Shown here: positions 42,764 to 51,940 of the stretch, piece after piece | Layout: each line of letters opens with the position of its first letter | Position numbering within the stretch: position 1 is the first letter of the stretch | Notes under the pieces: generated by a model | What the model saw: only the letters and a program-made list of their open reading frames with translations | Database searches by the model: none | What the model was told of the DNA's origin: nothing | DNA from: Lentzea albidocapillata subsp. violacea | GTDB lineage: Bacteria > Actinomycetota > Actinomycetes > Mycobacteriales > Pseudonocardiaceae | NCBI RefSeq assembly: GCF_900100275.1 | Contig: NZ_FNET01000007.1 | Location: 186,001 to 250,000, forward strand | Reading direction: 5' to 3' | DNA: 64,000 nucleotides | Program-made: the position numbers and the translations under genes

Positions 42764-43258
42764 GTGAAGGTTCCGTGCTGTGTCTTCTGGGAGAAGTGAG
42801 TGCGGGAGCGGTGGACCTGGGCGCGCCCAGGCAGCGGTGCGCGCTCGCCGTCAACGCCGGCAAGGTCGTGCCGGTCGACCGGGTCCGGGGTGCCGACGCG
42901 GCGCCGCGGGCGCGCACGACCCTGCACCGCTACGTGTCCCGGCTGCGCCGGGCGGTGGCGGCGATCGGCGGGCTTGCCATCCGCCCGGCTCGCGATGGGG
43001 CGGATCGCCGCCGAAGCCGCCACGCACCTGCGGAACGCGGCCGTCCTCGCGAGCACCGAACACATGACCGGCGCCGCCCACGTCGTCTTGGGGCACCACG
43101 AGACCGCCGCCGACCACCGCGCGCTCGCCATGCATCGCGACCAGGGGTACCGCACGGGGGAGGCCGCCGGGCGGGAGGCGCTCGGCATCTACCTCCAGCG
43201 TGGCATGGAGGCGGAAACCGAACGCGTACAACGACTTCTCGCCCGAACACGAAGGTGA
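42764..43258 (+). pseudogene. Remnant of a SARP/AfsR-type regulator
   Basis: Two frames keep pieces of a BTAD/SARP regulator. From 42775 one frame reads VLCLLGEV, VDLGAPRQRCAL, NAGKVVPVDRV and TLHRYVSRLRRAV, the normal order of the SARP DNA-binding domain but with short internal losses. After about 42985 the homology moves to another frame, giving TPR-like AAHVVLGHHETAADHRALAMHRDQGYRTGEA and a C-terminal RVQRLLARTRR. The ATPase domain that should lie between is gone. A frameshift also separates the GTG at 42764 from the first frame. The gene is dead. Confidence 0.7.
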
Positions 43259-43311
43259 CCCGCGTGGCCCTTACGGGGCGAACCAGGACACGCCGCGAAC
43301 TTCCCGGCCAC

Positions 43312-44745
43312 TCAGAGGAGGCGCTTGATCTCTCCTCTCGCCCGGTAGAAGCCGCCGCTCGCCGAGGTGTGGATCTCGGTCACCAGGTACCGCGCACCGG
43401 GCACCCGGATGTCCTTCGGGAACTGCACGGCGCGGGAGCGGTCGTAGCCGTCGGAGATCACGTGGACGCGCATGCGGCCGCCTTCCTGCACGCACTCCAC
43501 CACGACGCCGCCGGACGGGATCGCGCTGGCCACAACGGTTTCCACCTCGGCCGTCGCCTCGACGCGCTGCCAGTGGTCGGCCTTGATGTCGCTGCGCTGC
43601 GGCAGTTCGCCCTGCTCCGCCGCGTGGATCGCCGCCGGGCTGGCGTCGATGCACGCCAGCGAGCCGTCGGTCGTGACGATGTAGAGGCGCTCGTCGCGGT
43701 ACTGCATGGAGAACGCGGAACCGCAGCCCGTGCCCAGCTTCCACAGGCGCGTGCCGTCGGCCGCGAAGCAGTACACCGACGAGTGGTTGTCGCCGGCGAA
43801 CACGTAGTCGCCGCCCGGCGAGGTGGCGCACGAGAAAACCGCCGCGTCGCAACGGTAGCGCGCGGTCTCGGCGCCGGTGGCACGCGACAGCCGGTGCACC
43901 CAGCCGCGGCTGGTGCCCGCGAACACCTCGGTGGGCTCCTGCCAGCCGAACAGCACCGCACCCGTCGTCTCGGCGTGCCACAGGGGATCGCCGGTGCGCG
44001 CCGCGTAGTGCGTGACGCCTCGCGAGTGCCCGTGGAACGCGCCCTCCGGCGCACACCGCACCATCCACGCGCTGTCGCCCGCGCTGCGGCGCGACCACTG
44101 GAACTCGTCCTCGTGGTCGACGATCGTGATGCCGCCCTGACGATCGGACACGCCGAGCACGCCGTCGTCGATGTCGAGCCAGTAGATGTCGACGTCGGCG
44201 GCGATCTCGTACGCGACGCGTGGCACCTTGCCGCCCAGGTCGTACACGCGCCCGTCGTCACAGCCCGCGTAGATCCAGAAATCGTCGGCGACGATGCACT
44301 TCACGCCGTCCGGTAAGCCATAGCGCCCGGTGACCTGGCCGTCGTGCGTGAGCGTGAAGACGTCGCCGCGCTCGTTGCCGACCCAGGCCTCGTCCTCGCC
44401 GATGAAGATGCCGAACGCGGGCGCACCGGAATGGAACCGCCACAGCACAGGGGCCTGCCGCGCACTGGACCGCACGCTGGTGATCTCGCGCCGGGTGATC
44501 GCCCGCCGCTGCCGCCCGCCCTTGACCGCGGGCGCGTAGCCCTTGCGGACCTTCTCGCCGATCTTCTTCTCGGCCGCGCTCACCGCCTTGGCCTCGTCGG
44601 CGAACGTGGACTCGCGCGTCGAGCCCCGCTCGCCGATGCGGCCGAACGTGATGCTCACCCTTGTGCCGTCGACGACGACCTCGTAGAACTTGTGCGCGCT
44701 CCCGCTCGCCTCGGACAACTCCAGGTACGTGGTGGCAGCAGCCAC
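43312..44745 (-). CDS. WGR domain plus PQQ/WD-like beta-propeller protein
   Basis: A 477-residue protein. A WGR domain covers about residues 4-75 (TYLELSEASGSAHKFYEVVVDG, SITFGRIGERGSTRESTFADEAKA). A linker rich in basic residues follows (KGGRQRRAITRRE). From about 105 to 420 there are repeated blades such as AWVGNERGDVFTL, IYAGCDDGRVYDLGG, VFAGTSRGWVHRL and YVFAGDNHSSVYCFAADG. WGR domains bind nucleic-acid ends in PARPs; here the fusion to a propeller has no known role. GTG at 44745 follows GAGGGGGAG. It lies 62 bp after the YezG-like gene. Confidence 0.85.
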   Translation of the reverse strand: MAAATTYLELSEASGSAHKFYEVVVDGTRVSITFGRIGERGSTRESTFADEAKAVSAAEKKIGEKVRKGYAPAVKGGRQRRAITRREITSVRSSARQAPVLWRFHSGAPAFGIFIGEDEAWVGNERGDVFTLTHDGQVTGRYGLPDGVKCIVADDFWIYAGCDDGRVYDLGGKVPRVAYEIAADVDIYWLDIDDGVLGVSDRQGGITIVDHEDEFQWSRRSAGDSAWMVRCAPEGAFHGHSRGVTHYAARTGDPLWHAETTGAVLFGWQEPTEVFAGTSRGWVHRLSRATGAETARYRCDAAVFSCATSPGGDYVFAGDNHSSVYCFAADGTRLWKLGTGCGSAFSMQYRDERLYIVTTDGSLACIDASPAAIHAAEQGELPQRSDIKADHWQRVEATAEVETVVASAIPSGGVVVECVQEGGRMRVHVISDGYDRSRAVQFPKDIRVPGARYLVTEIHTSASGGFYRARGEIKRLL

Positions 44746-44807
44746 GGTCTCCCCCTCGCGTTGATCAGCTGGAATGACCGTAGCAAGGGGGTCTGACAAT
44801 TCCGGTG

Positions 44808-45245
44808 TCAGGCGTTCGCGAGCCCGTTGCGGAACCAGTCCGGCATCTGCTCGTCGTTGCGCGGGAACCACTTCTGCTCGGTGGCGAAGTTCGCCGGGGA
44901 CGGCGCGGCGTCGAACTTCGGTGCCTCGTCGCGGTTGTAGCGGATGGAGAACGTGCCGGGAGGGTCCAGGATGTACTCGAACTCGATCCACGAACCGAGC
45001 CCATTGGCGTACATGCCCTTGCGCAGCTGCTGGAACCTCCGCCACACCTCCGGCGGGAACGACCAGCCGCGCACCGAACCGTCCGTCATCTTCACACCCG
45101 TGTCGGCCTCGCTGTGCGGGCCGATCATCTTGGCGCGCAGTACCAGGCGCGACCACCCCTGCGGCAGGGTCGGCAGGATCTCCTGGGTGATCTCCGCGAG
45201 CTTCTCCTGCTGCTCGATCGGGCTGAGCGCCGGCCAGTTCGCCAT
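44808..45245 (-). CDS. YezG/DUF600-like immunity protein
   Basis: A 145-residue cytosolic protein with the YezG layout: an N-terminal helix (IEQQEKLAEITQEILPTLPQGWSRLVLRA), a middle sheet with GWSFPPEVWRRFQQLRKGMYANG, IEFEYILDPPGTFSIRYNRDE and EQKWFPRNDEQMPDWF. YezG proteins neutralise polymorphic toxins such as YeeF nuclease types. No toxin gene lies on either side, so it is an orphan or protects against a neighbour's toxin. AGGAGAAGG sits ahead of the ATG. It precedes the WGR-propeller gene on the same strand. Confidence 0.75.
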   Translation of the reverse strand: MANWPALSPIEQQEKLAEITQEILPTLPQGWSRLVLRAKMIGPHSEADTGVKMTDGSVRGWSFPPEVWRRFQQLRKGMYANGLGSWIEFEYILDPPGTFSIRYNRDEAPKFDAAPSPANFATEQKWFPRNDEQMPDWFRNGLANA

Positions 45246-45532
45246 GGTTGTTCGCCTTCTCCTAGATCATGGTCGGGCCCGGCCAGCCTACGAGGTGGTC
45301 GAGCGCATCGGTGACTACCTCGGGTTCGGCGTCGTGAACGCACCCGTCCGCATGGCCGCCCACCACGCTGTCCGGAACAGGCCGGATCCGCTGCGACAAC
45401 GTTGACAGCCGGCCGTCGCGGCGCCGGACCGGCCGCACCTCGCGGCGGACGCTGCCCGCCCGCGAGGTGCGCGCGGGTGGCAGGGGTTCGTATTCTGGTG
45501 CTTCACAACAGCGTCGGTGCGAGGGGCCGAGA
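45246..45532. other. 287-bp gap before the GAF-ANTAR genes
   Basis: It holds the divergent promoters of the YezG-like gene and the first GAF-ANTAR gene. A TATTCT hexamer at 45491-45496 is a possible -10 for the latter. A plus-strand open stretch at 45268-45405 reads somewhat protein-like but has no start and no recognisable family. Confidence 0.35.
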
Positions 45533-46225
45533 GTGGACGGGCAGCGTCGGGACCGGCTCGAGCGGATGATCGCGGAACGCGCCGCAGGTTCGGAGTGGCC
45601 GCCGGCGCTGTGCACGGTGTGCGTGCAGGTGCTGCCCGGGGTGGACGCCGCGGCGCTGGTGCTGCGCGGCGACGCGCGGGCGCAGGAGATGGTCAGCGCC
45701 AGCGACGGGTGGGCGGCGGTGATCGAGGAACTCCAGTACACGCTGGGCGAGGGGCCCGCGGTGGAGGCCTGGCGCGGTGGCGGTCCGGTGCTGGTCGGGG
45801 ACGTGAGCGCCGAGCAGGGCAGGTGGCCCGGGTTCGCCGACGCGGCCGCGGAGGAGGGCCTCGCCGCGATGTTCGCGTTTCCCCTGCAGGTCGGCGGCAT
45901 CCGGCTCGGCACCCTGGACCTGTACCGGCGCCGTCCCGGCGGGCTGTCCGCGGAGGCGGTCACGGACGCCGCCCTGCTGGCCGACCTGGCGACGCTCGCG
46001 TTGCTGGAGAACGAGCTCGCGGCCGACGAGGACAAGCTGCGGATGGAAGTGTCCTATCAGGACGTCCACATGGCGACCGGTGTGCTGGCGGCGAAGCTGC
46101 GCATCAGCCTCGAGGACGCCTTCGCCCGGTTGCGGGCGCACGCGTTCGCCGAGCGGCGGTCGGTGCTGGAGGTCTCGCGCGACGTGCTCGACCAGCGGAT
46201 TTCCCTTGATCGGCTGGCGGACTGA
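45533..46225 (+). CDS. GAF-ANTAR domain RNA-binding regulator (1)
   Basis: A 230-residue protein. A GAF domain covers about residues 20-165 (VCVQVLPGVDAAALVL, YTLGEGPAVEAW, FPLQVGGIRLGTLDLY). The C-terminal ANTAR domain covers about 172-230 (YQDVHMATGVLAAKLRISLEDAFARLRAHAF). ANTAR proteins bind paired RNA hairpins and prevent termination. GTG at 45533 follows GAGGGG. It is followed at once by a second GAF-ANTAR gene. Confidence 0.88.
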   Translation: MDGQRRDRLERMIAERAAGSEWPPALCTVCVQVLPGVDAAALVLRGDARAQEMVSASDGWAAVIEELQYTLGEGPAVEAWRGGGPVLVGDVSAEQGRWPGFADAAAEEGLAAMFAFPLQVGGIRLGTLDLYRRRPGGLSAEAVTDAALLADLATLALLENELAADEDKLRMEVSYQDVHMATGVLAAKLRISLEDAFARLRAHAFAERRSVLEVSRDVLDQRISLDRLAD

Positions 46226-46246
46226 ACGGGGTCGTATGCTGTGAAC

Positions 46247-46963
46247 GTGTCCGATGTCCGAGACGAGGTTGTTCCCGCGCTGAGCGAGCTCACCGCGAGT
46301 CTCATCGATCACCACGACCCGGACACCGTGTTGCGCCTGGTCACTGCCGCGTGCACGAGGTTGCTCGGTGCGTCCGCCACGGGCGTGCTGCTGAGCGACC
46401 CGCGGGGCGGCATGAGCGTCGTGTCCGCCTCCGACGAGCGGTCGCGGTTCGTGGAGCTCCTGCAGACCCAGGCCGACGAAGGTCCCTGTGTCGACTGCAT
46501 CAGGGACGGGGTGGCCGTGACCACCACCGATCTTGCCGCCGAGGACCGGTGGCCCACGTTCCGGCCGGCCGCACTCGCCGCCGGTTGCCGTGCGGTGCAC
46601 GCCGCCCCCATGCGACTGGCCGGCCAGGTGCTCGGTGGCCTGAACCTGCTCTACCTCGAGCCCGTCACCCTGGAATCCTGGCAGCAGCGGCTGGCTCAGG
46701 TGCTCGCCGACCTGGCAGTGCTCGGACTGTCCCAGGAAACCGGACCAGCGCGCGTGCACCGGCTGACCGAGCGCACGCTCACCACGCTGAACGACCGCGT
46801 GCAACTCGCGCACGCCGTCGGCCTGGTCGCGGGCACGCTCGACGTCGGTGTCGACGTCGCGCGGACCCTGATCCTCGACCACGCCCGCGAGGCCGGCAGG
46901 TCGGTGCGCGATGTCGCCAGGGCCCTCACGAACGGCGAGATCGAGCCTGCCGCGGTCCGTTAG
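46247..46963 (+). CDS. GAF-ANTAR domain RNA-binding regulator (2)
   Basis: A 238-residue paralogue of the upstream gene. The GAF domain has LLGASATGVLLSDPRGG, DEGPCVDCIRDGVAVTTTDLAAEDRW and APMRLAGQVLGGLNLLY. The ANTAR region near 180-235 (RVQLAHAVGLVAGTLDVGVDVARTLILDHAREAG) is recognisable. The DEGPC cysteine pair (C-x2-C) of the GAF domain may bind metal or sense redox. A TATGCT hexamer at 46235-46240 lies 6 bases before GTG 46247, suggesting a leaderless start; GTG 46241 is the alternative. Confidence 0.85.
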   Translation: MSDVRDEVVPALSELTASLIDHHDPDTVLRLVTAACTRLLGASATGVLLSDPRGGMSVVSASDERSRFVELLQTQADEGPCVDCIRDGVAVTTTDLAAEDRWPTFRPAALAAGCRAVHAAPMRLAGQVLGGLNLLYLEPVTLESWQQRLAQVLADLAVLGLSQETGPARVHRLTERTLTTLNDRVQLAHAVGLVAGTLDVGVDVARTLILDHAREAGRSVRDVARALTNGEIEPAAVR

Positions 46964-47045
46964 CAGCCGGGTGGGTTCCGTGTCGCGACCTCGCCGATTC
47001 TCCCTGACCATGACTTGAGAGGGGTGCACGGAGGAGGGCTGCCAG

Positions 47046-48041
47046 GTGGAAAGCGCGGCACCAGCGGGTCGTCCACTCGACCTCGTCCGGCCCATGCTCG
47101 CCACCCCCGGCAGCGCGCCGCAGGACGACGGCTGGGCCGTCGAGTTCAAATGGGACGGTTACCGGGGCGTCGCGCACTGCCAGGGCGGCACCGTGCAGCT
47201 GATCAGCCGCAACGACCTCGACTTCATGCAGCGCTTCCCCGAGCTGAACGTCCTGCCCGACCTGCTGCACCACCGGACCGCCGTGCTCGACGGCGAGATC
47301 GTGGCCCTGGACCAGGAAGGACGGCCGAACTTCGGACTGCTGCAGCAACGCGACAAGCTCGTCCCCGGCGTGCGGGAGCTGCGGCCGAGCCGGCCGCGCA
47401 TCGCCTACTTCGTGTTCGACCTGCTGCACCTGGACGGGCGGTCGCTGTTGTCGACGCCCTACGACGCGCGGCGGGCGATGCTCGTCGAGCTGGGCCTGCC
47501 CGGTGACCACGCGGTGCAGGTGCCTCCGACGTTCCTGAGCACCGATCCGGCGGACGTCCTGCACGTGGCGAGCCAGTACGGGTTCGAGGGGATCGTCTCG
47601 AAGCGCGCCAAGTCCCGCTACGAGCCGGGCCGCCGGTCACCCGCCTGGGTGAAAACGCCGTTCCGGCACACCCAGGAGGTCGTGATCGGGGGATGGCGCG
47701 TCGGGCAGGGCAACCGCGCGGGCAGGCTCGGCTCCCTGCTCCTCGGTGCCCACGACGGCCAGGGCGGCCTGGTGTACGTCGGCCACGTCGGCACGGGCTT
47801 CAGCCGGACCGTGCTCGCCGACCTCCAGCGGGAGCTGGAAAGGCTGGAGCGGCCCACCAGTCCGTTCGCCGTCGAGGTGCCGCGCGAGCACGCCCGCAAC
47901 GCCCGCTGGGTCGAGCCGGAACTGGTGGGCGAGGTCGAGTATCGACAGTGGACATCGGACGGCCGGTTGCGGCATCCGGCCTGGCGTGGCATGCGTCCCG
48001 ACCGCGAGCCGTCCAGCGTGGTACTTCCTCCAGCGCCGTGA
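47046..48041 (+). CDS. ATP-dependent DNA ligase (LigD ligase-like)
   Basis: A 331-residue ligase. The adenylated lysine is Lys35 in EFKWDGYRG (motif I). Motif III is around VLDGEIVALD, motif IV GFEGIVSKRA and motif V WVKTPF, and an OB-fold follows with VGHVGTGFS and WVEPELVGEVEYRQW. It matches the ligase module of LigD and stand-alone LigC-type enzymes; the polymerase and phosphoesterase modules and a Ku gene are absent here. It likely seals nicks in repair. GTG start after GGAGGAGGG. It ends 11 bp from the convergent decarboxylase-family gene. Confidence 0.9.
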   Translation: MESAAPAGRPLDLVRPMLATPGSAPQDDGWAVEFKWDGYRGVAHCQGGTVQLISRNDLDFMQRFPELNVLPDLLHHRTAVLDGEIVALDQEGRPNFGLLQQRDKLVPGVRELRPSRPRIAYFVFDLLHLDGRSLLSTPYDARRAMLVELGLPGDHAVQVPPTFLSTDPADVLHVASQYGFEGIVSKRAKSRYEPGRRSPAWVKTPFRHTQEVVIGGWRVGQGNRAGRLGSLLLGAHDGQGGLVYVGHVGTGFSRTVLADLQRELERLERPTSPFAVEVPREHARNARWVEPELVGEVEYRQWTSDGRLRHPAWRGMRPDREPSSVVLPPAP

Positions 48042-48052
48042 AGGACGGCGGT

Positions 48053-49510
48053 TCAGCGTGCGGCGACCACCCGGACCGTCTCCAGATCGGAGTCCGTCGG
48101 GTCGGGCAGGTACATCCCGGCCTTCTTGCCGCTGCGCAGGTAGTCGACCACCGGCTGGGTGATCACCTCACCCGGCAGCGCGGCCGGCACGCCCGGCGGA
48201 TAGGGGCTGATGGTCTCCGCGCAGATCCGGCCTGCCGCGTCCTTCAGCGGCACGTGTTCGGCGGCGGCGAAGAACGCGTCCCTGGGCGGCATGACCTGGT
48301 CCAGTTCGAGCTCACCCGGATCGGGGACCTCGACCGGTTTCGCGGTGGGCAGGTCCGCGCCCAGCATGGCTTTGAGGGCGTCGACGAGTCGTGCGACGGT
48401 GCCGGCGTCGTCGGCGACGGTGATCTGCGCGGCGATCCGCCGGTGGTCGGAGAGCCCGACGTCCACGTGGCAGTTTGCGCGCAACCACTCCGCGGCGGAG
48501 TAACCCGAGATGCCCAGGTCCCGCAGGTCCATGACGATCTTCAGCGGGTCGTGCTCGAACGCTTTGCCGGTGCCGACGACATCCTCGGCCGACACGATCC
48601 GCAGGCCCAGCGCCGCCAGCCGCTCGCGGGTGCTCGCACACAGTTCGAGGGCGCGACCGAGGAGTTGCTCGCCGTGCTGCGCCATCTGCCTGCGCCAGCC
48701 GTCCAGACATCCGTAGACCAACGACGACGGACTCGTCGTGTCGAGCAGGTCCGCTCGCATGGCCAGCACGCTCGGGTCGACCCGGTCGCCTCGCAGGTGG
48801 TAGACGGAGCTCTGTTCCAGACCGGCGCCCATCTTGTGCACGGACGTCACGCATAGGTCCGCGCCCGCGTTCATCGCCCACGCCGGCAGATCGGGGTGGA
48901 ACGGCAGGTGCGCGCCCCACGCCTCGTCCACGATCAACGTCTTGTCGTGCGCGTGGCAGACCTCGGCGACACCGCGGATGTCCGCGCAGGTGCCGTAGTC
49001 CGTGGGGGTGATCAGCAGCATGCCCTTGGTGTCCGGGGCCTTGCGGCAGGCGTCCTCGACCTCGTCCGGTCCCGGCGGGTAGGCCCACTCCCACACCGGG
49101 TCCCAGCGCGGGTGCACCCACACCGGCTGCACACCGCTGATGATCAGGCCGGCCACGACGGACTTGTGCGCGTTGCGCGACACCAGCAAACGCTCGCCTG
49201 GCGCGGCCACGGTGATGATGCACGTCTTCACCGACAACGAACTGCCGCACGTGGAGAAGTACGCCCTGTCGGCGCTCACCGCGTCGGCCATCAGGTCCTC
49301 GGCGTCGGAGATGACGTTGCCGCTCATCTCCCGGTCGTCGAGCCCGTTGAGCTTGATCAGGTCCGCGCTGAACACGTCGGGCCCGAGCACCTGCAGGACC
49401 CTCGGGTCCACGCCCCGTCCCTGCTTGTGCCCTGGCGGTACGAAGCCGATGTGGTTCTCGTGCCGGTAGCGCTCGATCGCGTCGAGCACCGGCGCCCTGC
49501 TGTGGTCCAT
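48053..49510 (-). CDS. Orn/Lys/Arg decarboxylase-family PLP enzyme
   Basis: A 485-residue fold-type I PLP enzyme of the bacterial Orn/Lys/Arg decarboxylase group. Landmarks are GFVPPGHKQGRG near residue 22, YFSTCGSSLSVKTCI near 85, LIVDEAWGAHLPFHPDLP near 190 and the PLP lysine in SVHKMGAGLEQSS near 225. The C-terminal part (PYPPGVPAALPGEVI) is also typical. It lacks the N-terminal wing domain of E. coli decarboxylases, as do SpeA/Cad-like short forms. The exact amino acid is not assignable. GGAGGGGG precedes the ATG. Confidence 0.88.
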   Translation of the reverse strand: MDHSRAPVLDAIERYRHENHIGFVPPGHKQGRGVDPRVLQVLGPDVFSADLIKLNGLDDREMSGNVISDAEDLMADAVSADRAYFSTCGSSLSVKTCIITVAAPGERLLVSRNAHKSVVAGLIISGVQPVWVHPRWDPVWEWAYPPGPDEVEDACRKAPDTKGMLLITPTDYGTCADIRGVAEVCHAHDKTLIVDEAWGAHLPFHPDLPAWAMNAGADLCVTSVHKMGAGLEQSSVYHLRGDRVDPSVLAMRADLLDTTSPSSLVYGCLDGWRRQMAQHGEQLLGRALELCASTRERLAALGLRIVSAEDVVGTGKAFEHDPLKIVMDLRDLGISGYSAAEWLRANCHVDVGLSDHRRIAAQITVADDAGTVARLVDALKAMLGADLPTAKPVEVPDPGELELDQVMPPRDAFFAAAEHVPLKDAAGRICAETISPYPPGVPAALPGEVITQPVVDYLRSGKKAGMYLPDPTDSDLETVRVVAAR

Positions 49511-49551
49511 CGCCCTGCCCCCTCCGGTCGGGATGGTCGCTGTGTTCCCGG

Positions 49552-51723
49552 TCAGCCGGGCGGCAGAACCTTCGCCTGGGCGGGGTCACCGCGCAGGTAG
49601 CGTTCCTCGACCTGCGGCAGGGGCTTCTCCGGCAGGTCGGCGTGCACCTTCGTCATCGTGTCGAACCAGGTCGTCGCCGGCACGGTGCCGCCGTAGATGT
49701 TGCCCTCGGGGCACAGCCGCGGTGGTCCCGAGCCGACGCAGATGCCCTTCGGTGACGTGCTGTCGTTGAACACCTGGACGGCGGCGGCGTAGTCGGGGGT
49801 GGCTCCCATGTACGCCGCGGACTTGTACTCCTCGGTCGTCCCGGTCTTGCCCATCATCGGACGCTTCCAGCCCGCCTTGCGCGCGGTGAACGCGGCGGTG
49901 CCCATGCCCTTGCTGTCCTCGCTGAGACCGACGGCGAGCGCGTTGGCGAGAGGTTCGGGCACCGCCTGCTCGCACGGGGGCTTGATCAGCTCGACGTCCT
50001 GGCCGTTCCGGTCGACGACCCGCCGGATCGGGGTGGGTTTGCACCACGTGCCGCCGCTCATGATCGTCGCGGCCACGTTCGCGAGTTCGAGGGTGCTCGA
50101 CGGCGCGGGGCCGAGGGTGAAGGAGGCGTTGCCGTTGCCCGCGTAGAACTCCGCCTGGCTGACGCGCAGGTCCTTGGGGCCCTTCGGATCCGGCGGCACG
50201 CCGGCGATGTTCGTGGCCATCGTCCTGCGCATGCCGAGCCGGGACGCCATGTTCACCACGGCCTGCAGGCCCGTCCTCTCCTCCAGGATGACGAACGCCG
50301 TGTTGGGAGAGGTCGAGAGCGCCTGTCGCAGCGGCATCTGCGGTGGGTAGCGGTCGTTGTGGTTGGAGAGGCAGTACCAGTAGGTGTTCGGTTCACCCGT
50401 GGCAGGACAGGAGGCGGCGCCGCCCTTGAAGACCTTCGAGGTGTAGGAGTTGGGGGAGGGAATCACCGTTTCGATGCCGATTCCCTTCTCCAGCGCGGCG
50501 GCCGCGGTGAAGACCTTGTAGACCGAGCCCGTGCCGAACTTGTTCTCCACGCCGCTCGGCAGGTCGAACTGTGTCTCGAACTTCTCCTTGTCCAGGCCGT
50601 AGTCGCGGTTGGCCACCAGCGCCACGACCTCGTGTGCGTCCTTTCCCGGTCGCACGACGGCCATGGTGTTCGCCACCCCGGGGGTGTTCTTCGGCGCCTG
50701 CGCCTCGACCGACTGCTTCGCGAACCCGGTGATCTTCGGGTCCAGTGTGGTCTCCACGCGGTAGCCGCCGATCTTCAGCTCCTCCAGGTTGAAGCCGGCC
50801 TCGGTGAGATACTCGACCAGGAACGAGCAGAAGAACCCGTACGACGGCCCTGCGCCGACGCAGCCCGTCTGCAGCGGGCGGACCGGCTCGCTGAGGCCGA
50901 GCGGACCGGCCTTGTGGCGTTCTGCCTCGTCCTTGGCCAGCTTCCGGTCGACCACCATCGCGTCGATCACGAGGTTCCTGCGCTCCAGCGCCGCGTCGGG
51001 CCGTGCTTCCGGATCCAGTGCGGTCGGGCTGTTCACCATGCCCGCGAGCGTCGCGGCCTGGGGGATGGTCAGCTTGTCCGGTGTGGTCTCGAAGTAGGCC
51101 TGTGCGGCGGCGGCGACACCGAAGATCGTCGAACCGAACGGCACGACGTCGAGGTACCGCGCGAGGATCTCGTCCTTGCTCAGCGCCGTCTCCAGGCCCA
51201 CCGCGATGCGCGCCTCCCGCAGCTTGCGGGTGACGCTTTGTTCCTGGGCCTCGCGCTGCGCGTTCTTGTCCGTACGCGCCAGCACGTGCACGAGGTAGTT
51301 CTTCACGTACTGCTGGGTGATCGTGGACGCGCCCTGCTGCACCGATCCGCTGGCGTTGTTGCGGGCGGCGGCGCGGAGGCTGGCCAGCCAGTCGACACCG
51401 TTGTGGTCGTAGAAGCGCTGGTCCTCGATCGCGAGCAACGCGGTCTTCATGTTCGGGGAGATCCGGTCCGGCGGAGTGCGCACCCGGTACTGGTCGTACA
51501 GGTACGCGATCGCCGTCCCGTCCTTGTCCGTCACCGTCGTCATCAGCGGCGGGTCGGTGTTCAGCATCTGGGCCAGGGTGGACTTCACCTGGTCGCTGAT
51601 CCTGTTGGACAACGCTCCCAGCGTCGCGGTGGCGGGGAAGAGCAGCCCGGCGACCAGCGCACCGGCGAGCAGGCAGAGTCCGGCGAGTTTGCCGACACAG
51701 AACGCGATCGACTTGCGTTTCAC
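49552..51723 (-). CDS. Bifunctional class A penicillin-binding protein
   Basis: A 723-residue membrane-anchored PBP1-type enzyme. A transmembrane anchor covers about residues 10-35. The GT51 domain has LLAIEDQRFYDHNGVD with the catalytic Glu near 99, and GASTITQQYVKN. The transpeptidase domain has SVYK (SxxK) near 401, a following SPN motif in ALSTSPNTAF, and GKTGTTEEYKSAA (KTG) near 626. It polymerises glycan strands and crosslinks peptides. GTG start with GAGGGGAG. It is divergent from the GH25 lysozyme gene. Confidence 0.93.
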   Translation of the reverse strand: MKRKSIAFCVGKLAGLCLLAGALVAGLLFPATATLGALSNRISDQVKSTLAQMLNTDPPLMTTVTDKDGTAIAYLYDQYRVRTPPDRISPNMKTALLAIEDQRFYDHNGVDWLASLRAAARNNASGSVQQGASTITQQYVKNYLVHVLARTDKNAQREAQEQSVTRKLREARIAVGLETALSKDEILARYLDVVPFGSTIFGVAAAAQAYFETTPDKLTIPQAATLAGMVNSPTALDPEARPDAALERRNLVIDAMVVDRKLAKDEAERHKAGPLGLSEPVRPLQTGCVGAGPSYGFFCSFLVEYLTEAGFNLEELKIGGYRVETTLDPKITGFAKQSVEAQAPKNTPGVANTMAVVRPGKDAHEVVALVANRDYGLDKEKFETQFDLPSGVENKFGTGSVYKVFTAAAALEKGIGIETVIPSPNSYTSKVFKGGAASCPATGEPNTYWYCLSNHNDRYPPQMPLRQALSTSPNTAFVILEERTGLQAVVNMASRLGMRRTMATNIAGVPPDPKGPKDLRVSQAEFYAGNGNASFTLGPAPSSTLELANVAATIMSGGTWCKPTPIRRVVDRNGQDVELIKPPCEQAVPEPLANALAVGLSEDSKGMGTAAFTARKAGWKRPMMGKTGTTEEYKSAAYMGATPDYAAAVQVFNDSTSPKGICVGSGPPRLCPEGNIYGGTVPATTWFDTMTKVHADLPEKPLPQVEERYLRGDPAQAKVLPPG

Positions 51724-51940
51724 GGTCGAACTCCCCTCGCTGAATGCGGCTTTCGACGGTTACCCGGCGCACCGTTGAACAGGCGCCCACATCGAATGAA
51801 CCAGGGCCGGGAATTCGTCACGCAGCGTGCCGAAAGGGGGTTTGGCTCACCCTCTCGTGCCAACAAACGCGTGTCCGGTTTTTCCGTTCCTGGCACGGGT
51901 AGCTGGCCATCAGGAACATTCACGCACGGGGAGGAATCCA

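Noticed and set aside
45268-45405. Plus-strand protein-like stretch upstream of the first GAF-ANTAR gene
   Set aside because: It has no start codon with a ribosome site, and I could not match it to any family; it may be a relic but the support is too thin.
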